A stretch of 64,000 bases of DNA from DASRFR01 sp035651455 (GTDB lineage Bacteria > Acidobacteriota > Terriglobia > Terriglobales > Acidobacteriaceae), in contig DASRFR010000029.1 of assembly GCA_035651455.1 (NCBI GenBank), positions 496,001 through 560,000 on the forward strand, in the 5' to 3' direction. Shown here in pieces: positions 1 to 7,570 of the stretch; position 1 is the first letter of the stretch, and the number at the start of each line of letters is the position of its first letter. A model generated the notes under the pieces. It saw nothing but the letters and a program-made list of their open reading frames with translations. It ran no database searches and was not told where the DNA came from. The translations under genes and the position numbers were made by a program.

Positions 1-156
1 GTGCAAGCGGTCCAGCAATGGCGCTTTAAGCCCTATGTGCTCAATGGTCAGGCCACTGAAGCGGCGACTTTCCTGACCATCAATTTCAAATTGCCGCCAC
101 TGCAAGCGGAAAAACAGCCACCTCGGCCCGTCAACGCCGCCCAGGCCAGGTTCTGA
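1..156 (+). CDS. TonB-like energy transducer, C-terminal fragment
   Basis: Only the last 51 codons are inside the window; the gene begins upstream. The visible peptide begins with AVQQWRFKPYVLNGQ and continues with a TFLTINFKL strand. This is the usual end of TonB C-terminal domains, which couple inner-membrane energy to outer-membrane receptors or act as periplasmic adaptors. A proline-rich tail of about 20 residues follows before the TGA at 154-156. The rest of the protein is not visible, so it could be a TonB proper or one of the many TonB-domain proteins of Acidobacteria. Confidence 0.7.
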   Translation: MQAVQQWRFKPYVLNGQATEAATFLTINFKLPPLQAEKQPPRPVNAAQARF

Positions 157-306
157 AATAACCCGACACCCAGATGTAATTGTCGCCCTCTTCCGGGCTG
201 AAGTCCTTTCCTTTGTGTCTCCTGCGATGCGCTCTCCAATCCGAGTCTAGTTTCCTGCCCGACCCGGACCCGGTCTTAATTACCTTTGAGGATTTGAGGA
301 AGCTTA

Positions 307-1611
307 GTGTCGGAATCTGACATCAATAGAGATATAATGAGCTCAGTACCAGCAGGAGCGACTCCCTCCCGAGATCAACAATCGATGTCAATGAAAACTA
401 AAGCAGCAGTTCTTTTTGCCTCCGTTACGGTGTTGTTGTTTGTGGCTGTGGGCGAATTCGGCGGCGTGCACGCCTCCTCTAACGATGGAGCCTACCGTCA
501 ACTTGAGGTTTACAGCGAGGTACTCTCGCGGGTACGCAGCGAGTACGTGGAAGAGCCGAACATTCCTGCCGTAACTGACGGCGCTCTGCACGGTCTACTT
601 GAGTCCCTCGATGCGAACTCCAGTTTCCTGACTCCGGCGCAGTACAAGGAATACAAAACCCACCACACAGACGCGAAAGCCGACATCGGTGCAGGGGTCT
701 CGAAGCGCTTCGGGTACGCCACCGTGATCTCGGTTATTCCCGGCGGCCCGGCCGACAAAGCCGGCGTCGAAGGCGGCGACATTTTTGAAGCCATCGAAGG
801 AAAAAGCACTCGGGATCTTTCTCTGGCAGAGATTCACAGCATGCTGGAAGGTCAGACCGGCTCGAACGTGACGGTCTCCGTCGTACGGGCCCGGAAGGCT
901 GAACCACAAAAAATGGTGATCACGCGCGACGTGGTCAGCATTCCGCCTGCGGCCGACAAGATCGTGCAGGACGGGATCGGCTACATCAAAGTCGACGGCT
1001 TCCCCAAAGGTGAAGCTCAGGACATTGCCGCGAAGATCAAAGCCGTGCAAAAAGACGGCGCGAAGAAACTCATTCTGGACCTTCGCAATGCTTCCGAGGG
1101 GGAGGAAAGTGAAGGCATCGCGACGGCAAACCTCTTCCTGAATCACGGAACCATCACCTATTTGCAGGGCCAAAAATATCCCCGGCAGGCGTTCAATGCT
1201 GATCCTTCTAAGGACGTAACCGATCTTCCGGTTGTAGTTCTGGTAAACCGCGGGACAGCAGGTCCTTCCGAGATTGTCGCTTCCGCTGTGTTAGCCAATG
1301 GCCGCGGTGACGTTGTGGGAGACAAGACGTTCGGCGACGGATCGATTCAGAAGCTCATTGATCTACCGGATGGCTCGGCGCTCATCCTTTCCATTGCCAA
1401 GTACTACACGCCTGATGGCAAAGCCATTCAGGATTCCGCGGTAACGCCCAACTATCTGGTCGCCGATGCCGATGATGATGCGGCCCTGCCCGATGAGGAC
1501 CAGGACGCCGCACCTGCGGATGAAACGAAGAAACCCCGGCCGCAGCAGGATGATCAACTGCAAAAGGCCATCCAGGTCCTGATTAATCGCGATACCAGGG
1601 CCCACAGCTAA
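307..1611 (+). CDS. S41 family C-terminal processing protease homologue, catalytic dyad apparently lost
   Basis: A 434-residue protein starting at GTG 307, with GAGGA just upstream. Residues about 30-57 form an N-terminal hydrophobic segment, so the protein is exported or membrane-anchored. A PDZ domain (GVSKRFGYATVISVIPGGPA, around 125-205) is followed by the S41 core. The family is periplasmic Ctp/Prc proteases that cut protein C-termini with a Ser-Lys dyad. Aligning by eye, the family motif GSASASEI reads GTAGPSEI here, so Gly319 replaces the catalytic Ser. TFGKG reads TFGDG, so Asp344 replaces the catalytic Lys; the spacing of 25 residues is kept. The nearby Gln348 is conserved. It may be a pseudo-protease that only binds substrates. 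An intrinsic terminator follows. Confidence 0.88.
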   Translation: MSESDINRDIMSSVPAGATPSRDQQSMSMKTKAAVLFASVTVLLFVAVGEFGGVHASSNDGAYRQLEVYSEVLSRVRSEYVEEPNIPAVTDGALHGLLESLDANSSFLTPAQYKEYKTHHTDAKADIGAGVSKRFGYATVISVIPGGPADKAGVEGGDIFEAIEGKSTRDLSLAEIHSMLEGQTGSNVTVSVVRARKAEPQKMVITRDVVSIPPAADKIVQDGIGYIKVDGFPKGEAQDIAAKIKAVQKDGAKKLILDLRNASEGEESEGIATANLFLNHGTITYLQGQKYPRQAFNADPSKDVTDLPVVVLVNRGTAGPSEIVASAVLANGRGDVVGDKTFGDGSIQKLIDLPDGSALILSIAKYYTPDGKAIQDSAVTPNYLVADADDDAALPDEDQDAAPADETKKPRPQQDDQLQKAIQVLINRDTRAHS

Positions 1612-1634
1612 GCTCGAGAAATTATCGTTTGACC

Positions 1635-1662
1635 ATCGCGCGCTGCGGCGCGCGATTTTTTT
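1635..1662 (+). terminator. Intrinsic terminator after the S41 gene
   Basis: Perfect 9-bp inverted repeat, atcgcgcgc at 1635-1643 and gcgcgcgat at 1648-1656, with a 4-base loop. It runs directly into a T tract at 1656-1662. It lies 24 bp past the stop of the S41 gene and separates it from the penicillin-binding protein gene. Confidence 0.9.
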
Positions 1663-1743
1663 CGGCCAGGCCGTGGTTTATTCCGCCTCTGAGTTCCTGC
1701 TGCCGCATGAGCTGGGGCTTTGCTATTCTGAAGCCAGCCAATC

Positions 1744-3969
1744 ATGAAAATGCTGTATGAGGATTTGGCCGCGGAGGAAGTCGCTCTGCGGAGCAAGATG
1801 GTCGGCCGTGTTCTATTTGGCCTGCTGGTACTCGTTTCTGCCTTGATTGGAGCCACTGCCGGTCTGCTTCTCGTGTATTCGACCGACCTGCCGCAGGTGG
1901 AAGAACTCGAACACTATCGTCCCAGCTCCACTACGGAGCTTTACGACGACCAGAATCGGACGATTGGATCATTTGCCCTTCAACGCCGGGTGGTCGCGTC
2001 CTATGGAGACTACCCGCAGCTTCTGCGCGATGCCCTGGTTTCGATCGAAGACAAAGATTTCTACTCGCATTCCGGCATTAACATCTGGCGGATAATCGGC
2101 GCCGCGTACCGCGATATTGAGTCCGGCGGGCGGGTGCAGGGCGCATCGACACTCACCATGCAACTGGCGCGCAATTTGTTCCTCTCCCCTGATCGCTCTT
2201 TCCATCGCAAGATCCAGGAGGCGCTGCTCGCCATCCAAATCGAGCGCCGCTTCACCAAGCCGCAGATTTTCACTCTTTACGCCAACCAGATATTTCTGGG
2301 ACACGGTGTCTACGGCTTCGAGGCGGCCGCCGAATTCTACTTCAGCAAGTCGGCAAAAAAGCTCACCTTGGACGAAGCCGCGCTTCTCGCAGGTTTACCC
2401 AAGGCGCCCGGTTATTATTCACCCATCAATCATCCCGAGCGATGCCTCAAACGCCGCAACCTTGTGATCAACTCCATGCTTGAGGACGGGAAGATCACCG
2501 CCCAGCAAGCGGTCGCGGCAAAGAATCGGCCCATCGTGCTCGACCTGCAGCACGATCCCAACTCGCTCGCCCCCTACTTCGTGGAAGAAGTTCGGCGCTA
2601 TCTTGAAAACAAGTACGGCACTGACCAGGTTCACGAGGGTGGGCTGAAGGTGTACACGTCCCTCGATATGGATTTACAGAAGGCCGCAAACCACGCGGTG
2701 CTGGACGGCCTTGCCGGGTACGAGCGCCGCCACGGATGGAAAGGGCATCTCCGGAATGCGCTGGCCCTGGACATTCCTGTCGAGAAGTACGAGGACCCGG
2801 ATTGGGACGATGAGCCCGAGGTGAATGGGTACGTACACGCCATTGTCAATTCGGTATCGCCCGGCGCAGCCGTCGTGAAGTTTGGTCAGTATTCGGCGAC
2901 ATTGACCAACGCGGATGTTACGTGGACTCAGCGCAAGCTGGGCGACATTCTCTCGCCGGGAGACATTGCCTATGTGAAGATACTGGCGCTCGGTCCCCGC
3001 GAAGCCGCGAAAGTTTCTCTGGAACAAGACTCCGGCGTCCAGGGTGCGCTTCTGGCAATCGATAATGCGACCGGCGAGATTAAGGCACTGGTCGGAGGTC
3101 GTGACTTCAACGCTTCAAAGTTCGATCGTGCCACCCAGGCCCTGCGACAAGTCGGATCATCCTTTAAGCCCTACGTGTACACCGCAGCCATCGATCAGGG
3201 CGCCAGCCCGGACGACACCATCCTCGACGCCCCGGTCACGTTTCAGACTGCCTCTGGTCCTTACTCGCCGCACAATTACGACGAGAAGTTCGAAGGCATC
3301 ATCACCCTGCGCCGCGCACTAGCACAATCGCGCAACATTCCGGCCCTGAAGCTGGCCGATCGCATCGGGATCCATAGCGTCATTGACTACGCGCACAAGT
3401 TTGGCGTGACGTCGAATATTCCTTCTTATCTGCCGGTAGCTCTGGGTTCTGCCGAGATTACGTTGCTCGAACAGACGGCGGCATTCAGCGTCTTCCCCAA
3501 CGATGGCGTGCGCATCACTCCGCATTTAATCACGAAGGTTACAGATTATGAAGGCCGCGTACTCGAAGAAGACTTCCCCGATGTGCGCGACGTAATCAGC
3601 GCCCGCACCGCCCGCATAATGACCTCCATGCTGCACGAAGTAGTGATGCACGGAACCGCCGCAGCCGCGGCCGGCATGAAATATCCATTAGGCGGCAAAA
3701 CGGGGACGACGAACGATTTCACGGATGCCTGGTTTATCGGCTTCTCTCCTACTACGACCTGCGGAGTATGGATCGGCTTTGATGAGAAAAAATCTCTTGG
3801 CAACAAGGAAACCGGTGCGCGCGCAGCCCTTCCCGTCTGGATGAGCTTTATGAACCTCGCGCTGGCCGGGCATGATCCCGGAGAGTTCCTGCCCCCACCG
3901 CCCGCCAAAGTACTTGCACAAAAGGTGGATACGCCCGATGCCGCACCGGCAGCCGAAGAATCGCACTAG
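1744..3969 (+). CDS. Bifunctional class A penicillin-binding protein 1A
   Basis: A 741-residue inner-membrane peptidoglycan synthase. One transmembrane helix lies near residues 20-45. The GT51 transglycosylase domain follows, with catalytic Glu102 in SIEDKDFYSH and the motifs QGASTLTMQLARN and LDEAALLAGLPKAP. The C-terminal transpeptidase domain has SSFK at 472-475, SRN at 529-531 and KTGT at 652-655, so both activities look intact. The end is proline/alanine-rich. It polymerises lipid II into glycan chains and cross-links the stems. Start ATG 1744 puts the positive residues before the helix. The gene stands alone behind a terminator and is convergent with the next gene. Confidence 0.95.
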   Translation: MKMLYEDLAAEEVALRSKMVGRVLFGLLVLVSALIGATAGLLLVYSTDLPQVEELEHYRPSSTTELYDDQNRTIGSFALQRRVVASYGDYPQLLRDALVSIEDKDFYSHSGINIWRIIGAAYRDIESGGRVQGASTLTMQLARNLFLSPDRSFHRKIQEALLAIQIERRFTKPQIFTLYANQIFLGHGVYGFEAAAEFYFSKSAKKLTLDEAALLAGLPKAPGYYSPINHPERCLKRRNLVINSMLEDGKITAQQAVAAKNRPIVLDLQHDPNSLAPYFVEEVRRYLENKYGTDQVHEGGLKVYTSLDMDLQKAANHAVLDGLAGYERRHGWKGHLRNALALDIPVEKYEDPDWDDEPEVNGYVHAIVNSVSPGAAVVKFGQYSATLTNADVTWTQRKLGDILSPGDIAYVKILALGPREAAKVSLEQDSGVQGALLAIDNATGEIKALVGGRDFNASKFDRATQALRQVGSSFKPYVYTAAIDQGASPDDTILDAPVTFQTASGPYSPHNYDEKFEGIITLRRALAQSRNIPALKLADRIGIHSVIDYAHKFGVTSNIPSYLPVALGSAEITLLEQTAAFSVFPNDGVRITPHLITKVTDYEGRVLEEDFPDVRDVISARTARIMTSMLHEVVMHGTAAAAAGMKYPLGGKTGTTNDFTDAWFIGFSPTTTCGVWIGFDEKKSLGNKETGARAALPVWMSFMNLALAGHDPGEFLPPPPAKVLAQKVDTPDAAPAAEESH

Positions 3970-3977
3970 GCGGCTTG

Positions 3978-5552
3978 CTACTTCCTCACTGTCGGATATT
4001 GAATCCCCAATTGCTCAAGATAGGTCTTGTATTTTGAGGGATCGTAGTAGTACTTCTGCATTTCCGGTAGAAACTTCGCCATTTTGTCTTTGTTGAATTC
4101 GATCGCCGGCTGATCGTTGGGAGCGATAAGCGGTGTGTACTTCATGTCTTTGGTTTGGACACTGTTGAAATATTCCTGGGCCTGCTTCACCAGTTGAGGC
4201 GAAGTGAGGAAGTCGAGCGCGGTAAGAGCCTGCACTTTAGCGCCGGCCGTCGAGCCCTTATGAGCGATCGGCGTTGCCATGGCTACTGCATCTACCCAGC
4301 TATGCCCCGGAGTGTGTGGAATGTTCGCGGGATACCGCAGGTACACCGTCGGCACGACCCATGAGATATCGCCCACGTCGTCCGATCCTCCCGGCTCATT
4401 CGCGGGGTCAGGTGCCTTCAATGGATCGACTTTCGTGTTGAGTCCGTCGACTTTCGCCCCAATCTCCTTTTGCAGAGCCCTGGCCAGGGTCTGGTCGGCG
4501 TCACTCCACTGCGGCATCCCGACGCGCTCGATGTTTTTCTGCTGAATTTCGGCGACAAACTTGCTGAAGTTTCCTGGCCACGCGGACCCCACGACCTTGC
4601 TGTTCACGGTCGTTCCCGTCATCGCAGCCGCGGCATTGGCCATGGTATTGCCCAACTCGAAAAGATCCTTGATATGTGGATAGTCGAGTTCGCGGAAGTA
4701 GTACCACACCGCCGCTTCGGAAGGTACGACATTGGGCTGGTCGCCACCGTTCACAATTACATAATGCGAACGCTGAGCTAGCCGAAGATGCTCGCGGCGG
4801 AAGTTCCAGCCGGTATCCATCAGTTCGACAGCATCGAGAGCGCTGCGGCCGTCCCAGGGCGCCGCTGCTGCATGTGAGGCCGTGCCATGAAAAAAGTACT
4901 GCACTGAGACCAGTCCCTGGGGCGAGAACGACGAGCCGTACTCGGTGCCCAACGAGTCATCGACATGGGAACCAAGCACCAGGTCCACGTCTTTGAACAG
5001 CCCGGCGCGGATGTAGAAGGCTTTCGTCCCCAGTAGTTCCTCCGCAACTCCAGGAAACACTTTCAGCGTCCCGGCAATCTTGTTTTTCTGCATCAGTTGG
5101 CGAAGCACGATGGCGGCGGTCACGTTTACCGCCTGGCCCGAGTTGTGGCCCTCACCGTGGCCAGGCGCGCCTTCGATGATGGGGTCGTGGTATGCGACAC
5201 CGGGCTTCTGCGAAGCTCGAGGTATGCAATCGATGTCAGTGATAAATGCGATTACCGGCTTTCCTGACCCGTAGCTCGCAACCCACGCCGTGGGAATCCC
5301 GGCTACCGCGCGCTCCACGTGGAAGCCGTTATTTTCCAGAATGCCGCTGACGTATCGAGATGTTTGGAATTCCTGGAAGCCGAGCTCGGCATAGCTGAAA
5401 ATCTGGTCGACCATCTGCTGTGTAAAGACCTGGCGCGAGTCGATATCTGCTGTGGCTTCCTTCTTGAGGGCTTCAAGGTCGGGTGCATTTTGTGACCACG
5501 CGGCGAACGTGTACAGCAGAACAGAGCACAGCACCAGCTTGCGCAAACGCAT
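3978..5552 (-). CDS. Secreted M20D amidohydrolase, AbgB/hippurate-hydrolase-like
   Basis: A 524-residue zinc-dependent amidohydrolase. I chose ATG 5552 because AGGAG lies 8 bases upstream and translation gives a clean signal peptide (MRLRKLVLCSVLLYTFAAWSQ). An upstream in-frame start at 5708 would bury it. M20 features visible are the DIDCIPR metal segment, GHGEGHNSGQAVN, EELLGTKAF in the catalytic region, and the GTASHAAAAPWDGRSALDAVE dimerisation domain. The closest named relative by pattern is AbgB, which hydrolyses p-aminobenzoyl-glutamate. The exported location suggests a role in scavenging acylated amino acids or peptides. The substrate cannot be told from sequence. Confidence 0.88.
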   Translation of the reverse strand: MRLRKLVLCSVLLYTFAAWSQNAPDLEALKKEATADIDSRQVFTQQMVDQIFSYAELGFQEFQTSRYVSGILENNGFHVERAVAGIPTAWVASYGSGKPVIAFITDIDCIPRASQKPGVAYHDPIIEGAPGHGEGHNSGQAVNVTAAIVLRQLMQKNKIAGTLKVFPGVAEELLGTKAFYIRAGLFKDVDLVLGSHVDDSLGTEYGSSFSPQGLVSVQYFFHGTASHAAAAPWDGRSALDAVELMDTGWNFRREHLRLAQRSHYVIVNGGDQPNVVPSEAAVWYYFRELDYPHIKDLFELGNTMANAAAAMTGTTVNSKVVGSAWPGNFSKFVAEIQQKNIERVGMPQWSDADQTLARALQKEIGAKVDGLNTKVDPLKAPDPANEPGGSDDVGDISWVVPTVYLRYPANIPHTPGHSWVDAVAMATPIAHKGSTAGAKVQALTALDFLTSPQLVKQAQEYFNSVQTKDMKYTPLIAPNDQPAIEFNKDKMAKFLPEMQKYYYDPSKYKTYLEQLGIQYPTVRK

Positions 5553-5682
5553 TCCAGCATCTCCTGTTTGTCGATTTGCAAAGGTGCCGCGAATCATACG
5601 TGGGCGGACGGCGGGGAGTCTACATGGAAAGGCGTTCTGAAACTTGCTCAGCATGAATCGGGAGACCTGCAATCGATAACGC

Positions 5683-6303
5683 CTACCTGGTTGAGCGGCC
5701 CGAGACAAACCTGTTTCCCGCGACGACGTACCGTAGTGGCATATCGGCGGCCTTGGTAATCCCGATCCGCCTCGTGACCATTATCTTTTCGGGACGGTAT
5801 GTGGCATCCCCGATCCAGAGGTCAGATCTGCAGCTGGCGAGATTCTTCCCGTTGTCGCGCTCGCGAGTAATTCCGAAAGCTTCTGCGAGCCTCCCCGGGC
5901 CGCTAGTAAGCAGGCGCAAATCGTGGAGTTGCTTGAGGCTTAAATTACGCGCGACCGCCATTTGTTCCATTCCATGCAGAGGCTCAAGAGCGCGAAACAG
6001 TATTCCGCCGGCAATTCCGTCCGGCAAGCAGGAGACGTTCAGGCAATAGTGATTTCCATAAATGAAGTAGACGTACGCGCGCCCGGGCGGTCCGAAAAGC
6101 ACGTCGTTGCGGCGCGTGCGTCCGGCCGCGGAATGGGCTGCGGGATCATCCTCGCCTAAGTAGGCTTCGACTTCGACAATGCGCCCCATGAGACGCTTTC
6201 TCCCTTCCCGCCGCACCAGCACTTTGCCCAGCAGATCACGGCAGACCTGCCGTGGGTCGCGGTTGTAGAACTCAGATGGCAACACAATGGGATCTGCGGT
6301 CAT
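5683..6303 (-). CDS. 3-methyladenine DNA glycosylase (AAG/Mpg family)
   Basis: A 206-residue base-excision repair enzyme that removes alkylated purines. Family signatures are FYNRDPRQVCRDLLGKVLVR near the N-terminus, IVEVEAYLGEDDPAAHS with the catalytic Glu, and GRAYVYFIYGNHYCLNV. The later LTSGPGRLAEAFGI is also typical. ATG 6303 gives the family's usual short lead. A GTG at 6348 would add 15 residues, but its GGAGG directly abuts the codon, so it is less likely; no clear ribosome-binding site precedes either. The gene is divergent from the glycine-zipper gene at 6435. Confidence 0.92.
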   Translation of the reverse strand: MTADPIVLPSEFYNRDPRQVCRDLLGKVLVRREGRKRLMGRIVEVEAYLGEDDPAAHSAAGRTRRNDVLFGPPGRAYVYFIYGNHYCLNVSCLPDGIAGGILFRALEPLHGMEQMAVARNLSLKQLHDLRLLTSGPGRLAEAFGITRERDNGKNLASCRSDLWIGDATYRPEKIMVTRRIGITKAADMPLRYVVAGNRFVSGRSTR

Positions 6304-6434
6304 AAGCTCGCGAGCGGCAGCGACTTTGAGTGACCTTGGTACGAGCACCTCCGTGTAACGACGGAATTCAGGAACATTCCTATAATGATCACGATTCTTC
6401 GTCCACCTACTTTCCAGACTACTAAGGAGAACTC

Positions 6435-7001
6435 ATGCTGAAAAGACTGGGGAAGTCTACCGCCCTTCTCCTCGCGCTGGCCGCGCTCGCGACGGCCCAA
6501 ACCATTCCGGCAGGAACGCGCCTGACCGTCCGCACGGATTCGGAGATCAGTTCGGCGACGGCCAAGGCCGGACAACAAGTTCGCGCTAACCTGGTGCGCG
6601 ACCTGGTGGTCGACGGACAGACGCTGGCGAAAGCCGGCGCGCCGGTCAAGGGCAAAGTCACCTATGCGAAGCCTAGCGGCCGCCTCCACGCACCTGGCGA
6701 GCTTACCGTGCGCCTGACTTCGGTCGAAGTGAACGGAAAAATGGTTCCGATTGCGACCAGCGGGTATCACGCGAAAGGCAAGAGCCATACCAAAAGCAAC
6801 GCCACTAAGATTGGCGGCGGTGCTGCCGCCGGCGCAATCCTGGGCGGCGTATTTGGCGGTGGCAAGGGCGCTCTAATTGGTGCGGCGGCAGGCGGTGCTG
6901 CGGGCACTGGAGTCGCGGCCGCCACTGGCAAGGAAGAAGCCGTGATCCACGCGGAAACGGCCCTGACGTTTACCACTACCTCCAGCGCAACGGTTAAGTA
7001 A
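6435..7001 (+). CDS. Exported glycine-zipper protein, paralogue of the one at 31876-32598
   Basis: A 188-residue protein with AAGGAG before ATG 6435 and a signal peptide (MLKRLGKSTALLLALAALATA, cleavage near 22). A beta-rich domain follows: IPAGTRLTVRTDSEISSAT, then repeated valine-rich strands and LTSVEVNGK. After it comes a glycine zipper at about 133-165 (GGGAAAGAILGGVFGGGKGA) of the kind seen in membrane-associated outer-envelope proteins. The same order (PAGT domain, LTSVEV, glycine zipper, final strand) occurs in the lipoprotein gene at 31876-32598, so the two are paralogues. I do not know a function. It ends at a strong terminator. Confidence 0.75.
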   Translation: MLKRLGKSTALLLALAALATAQTIPAGTRLTVRTDSEISSATAKAGQQVRANLVRDLVVDGQTLAKAGAPVKGKVTYAKPSGRLHAPGELTVRLTSVEVNGKMVPIATSGYHAKGKSHTKSNATKIGGGAAAGAILGGVFGGGKGALIGAAAGGAAGTGVAAATGKEEAVIHAETALTFTTTSSATVK

Positions 7002-7011
7002 CGACCTTGGT

Positions 7012-7043
7012 GAGGCGGGCCCAAAGCCCGCCTCTTTTATTTT
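7012..7043 (+). terminator. Intrinsic terminator between convergent genes
   Basis: A 9-bp stem, gaggcgggc at 7012-7020 and gcccgcctc at 7026-7034, with a 5-base loop and a T-rich tail at 7035-7043. It closes the glycine-zipper gene. The hairpin could also block minus-strand reading out of the peroxiredoxin gene, but no T tract lies on that side. Confidence 0.9.
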
Positions 7044-7056
7044 CCAACGGCAATTC

Positions 7057-7530
7057 TCAAGCTCCCGCACTTCTCGCGCCTTTCAGATACTCCAGCACAT
7101 GTTCAGCGTGACCTTCCGCCTTCACGTTGTTGAAGATGTGCGCAATCTTGCCGTCTGCGCCGATGATGAAGGTTGTCCTTGCAATTCCCATCACCTTCCG
7201 GCCATACATGTTCTTTTCCTTGATCACGCCGAAGGCTTCACAGGTCTTCTTATCGACATCGGAGAGCAGGGTATACGGCAGTTTGTATTTATCCTGAAAT
7301 TTCTTTTGAGTTTTAGGAGGATCGGCGGAAATACCGAATATTTCTGCGCCGGCTTTTTGCAATTTCTTGTATGCGTCGCGGAACCCGCTCGCTTCTACGG
7401 TTCAGCCGGGAGTATCGGCCTTGGGAAAGAAGAAGAGCACGACTGTCTTGCCGCGAAGATCTTTCAGGGACACATTCTTCCCATTCTCGTCGGGCAAAGT
7501 GAAGTCGGGGGCTTTATCATTGACTTGCAT
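7057..7530 (-). CDS. Probable selenocysteine-containing BCP-family peroxiredoxin (UGA read as Sec43)
   Basis: Read from ATG 7530 (AGGAG 8 bases upstream) to the stop at 7057, the frame gives a 157-residue peroxiredoxin. That is the normal length of BCP/PrxQ thiol peroxidases, which reduce hydroperoxides with thioredoxin-type donors. One internal TGA at 7402-7404 interrupts it, at codon 43 of the PxxxTxxC active-site motif: PKADTPG-TGA-TVEASGFRD. The TGA therefore sits exactly at the peroxidatic cysteine. Homology continues on both sides (NDKAPDFTLPDENGK before, AGAEIFGISADPPKTQKKF after) with no frame change. A SECIS-like hairpin follows the TGA. Position 48, often a resolving Cys, is Ser. 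Gene callers would begin at the internal TTG 7362 and lose the active site. The alternative is a sequencing error or nonsense mutation. Confidence 0.82.
7373..7392 (-). promoter_or_regulatory. Candidate bacterial SECIS element
   Basis: Minus-strand hairpin just 3' of the in-frame TGA. A 3-bp lower stem (GCG/CGC) is followed by an A/GA internal mismatch, a 4-bp upper stem (GCGG/CCGC) and a GUU loop at 7384-7382. The loop G is 17 nt after the TGA. As I recall the bacterial SECIS model, it needs a short upper stem with a G in the first positions of the loop, about 16-37 nt from UGA; this fits. Part of the pairing falls in the conserved SGFRD codons, so chance pairing is possible. Confidence 0.62.
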
Positions 7531-7570
7531 GGGCTTTTCTCCTGGTACTCAACTTTTATACCGCAGGCTG

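Noticed and set aside
7057..7362. Short peroxiredoxin-like frame beginning at TTG 7362
   Set aside because: It lacks the active site. The same frame extends upstream through one TGA to a proper ATG with ribosome-binding site, so the short version is an artefact.
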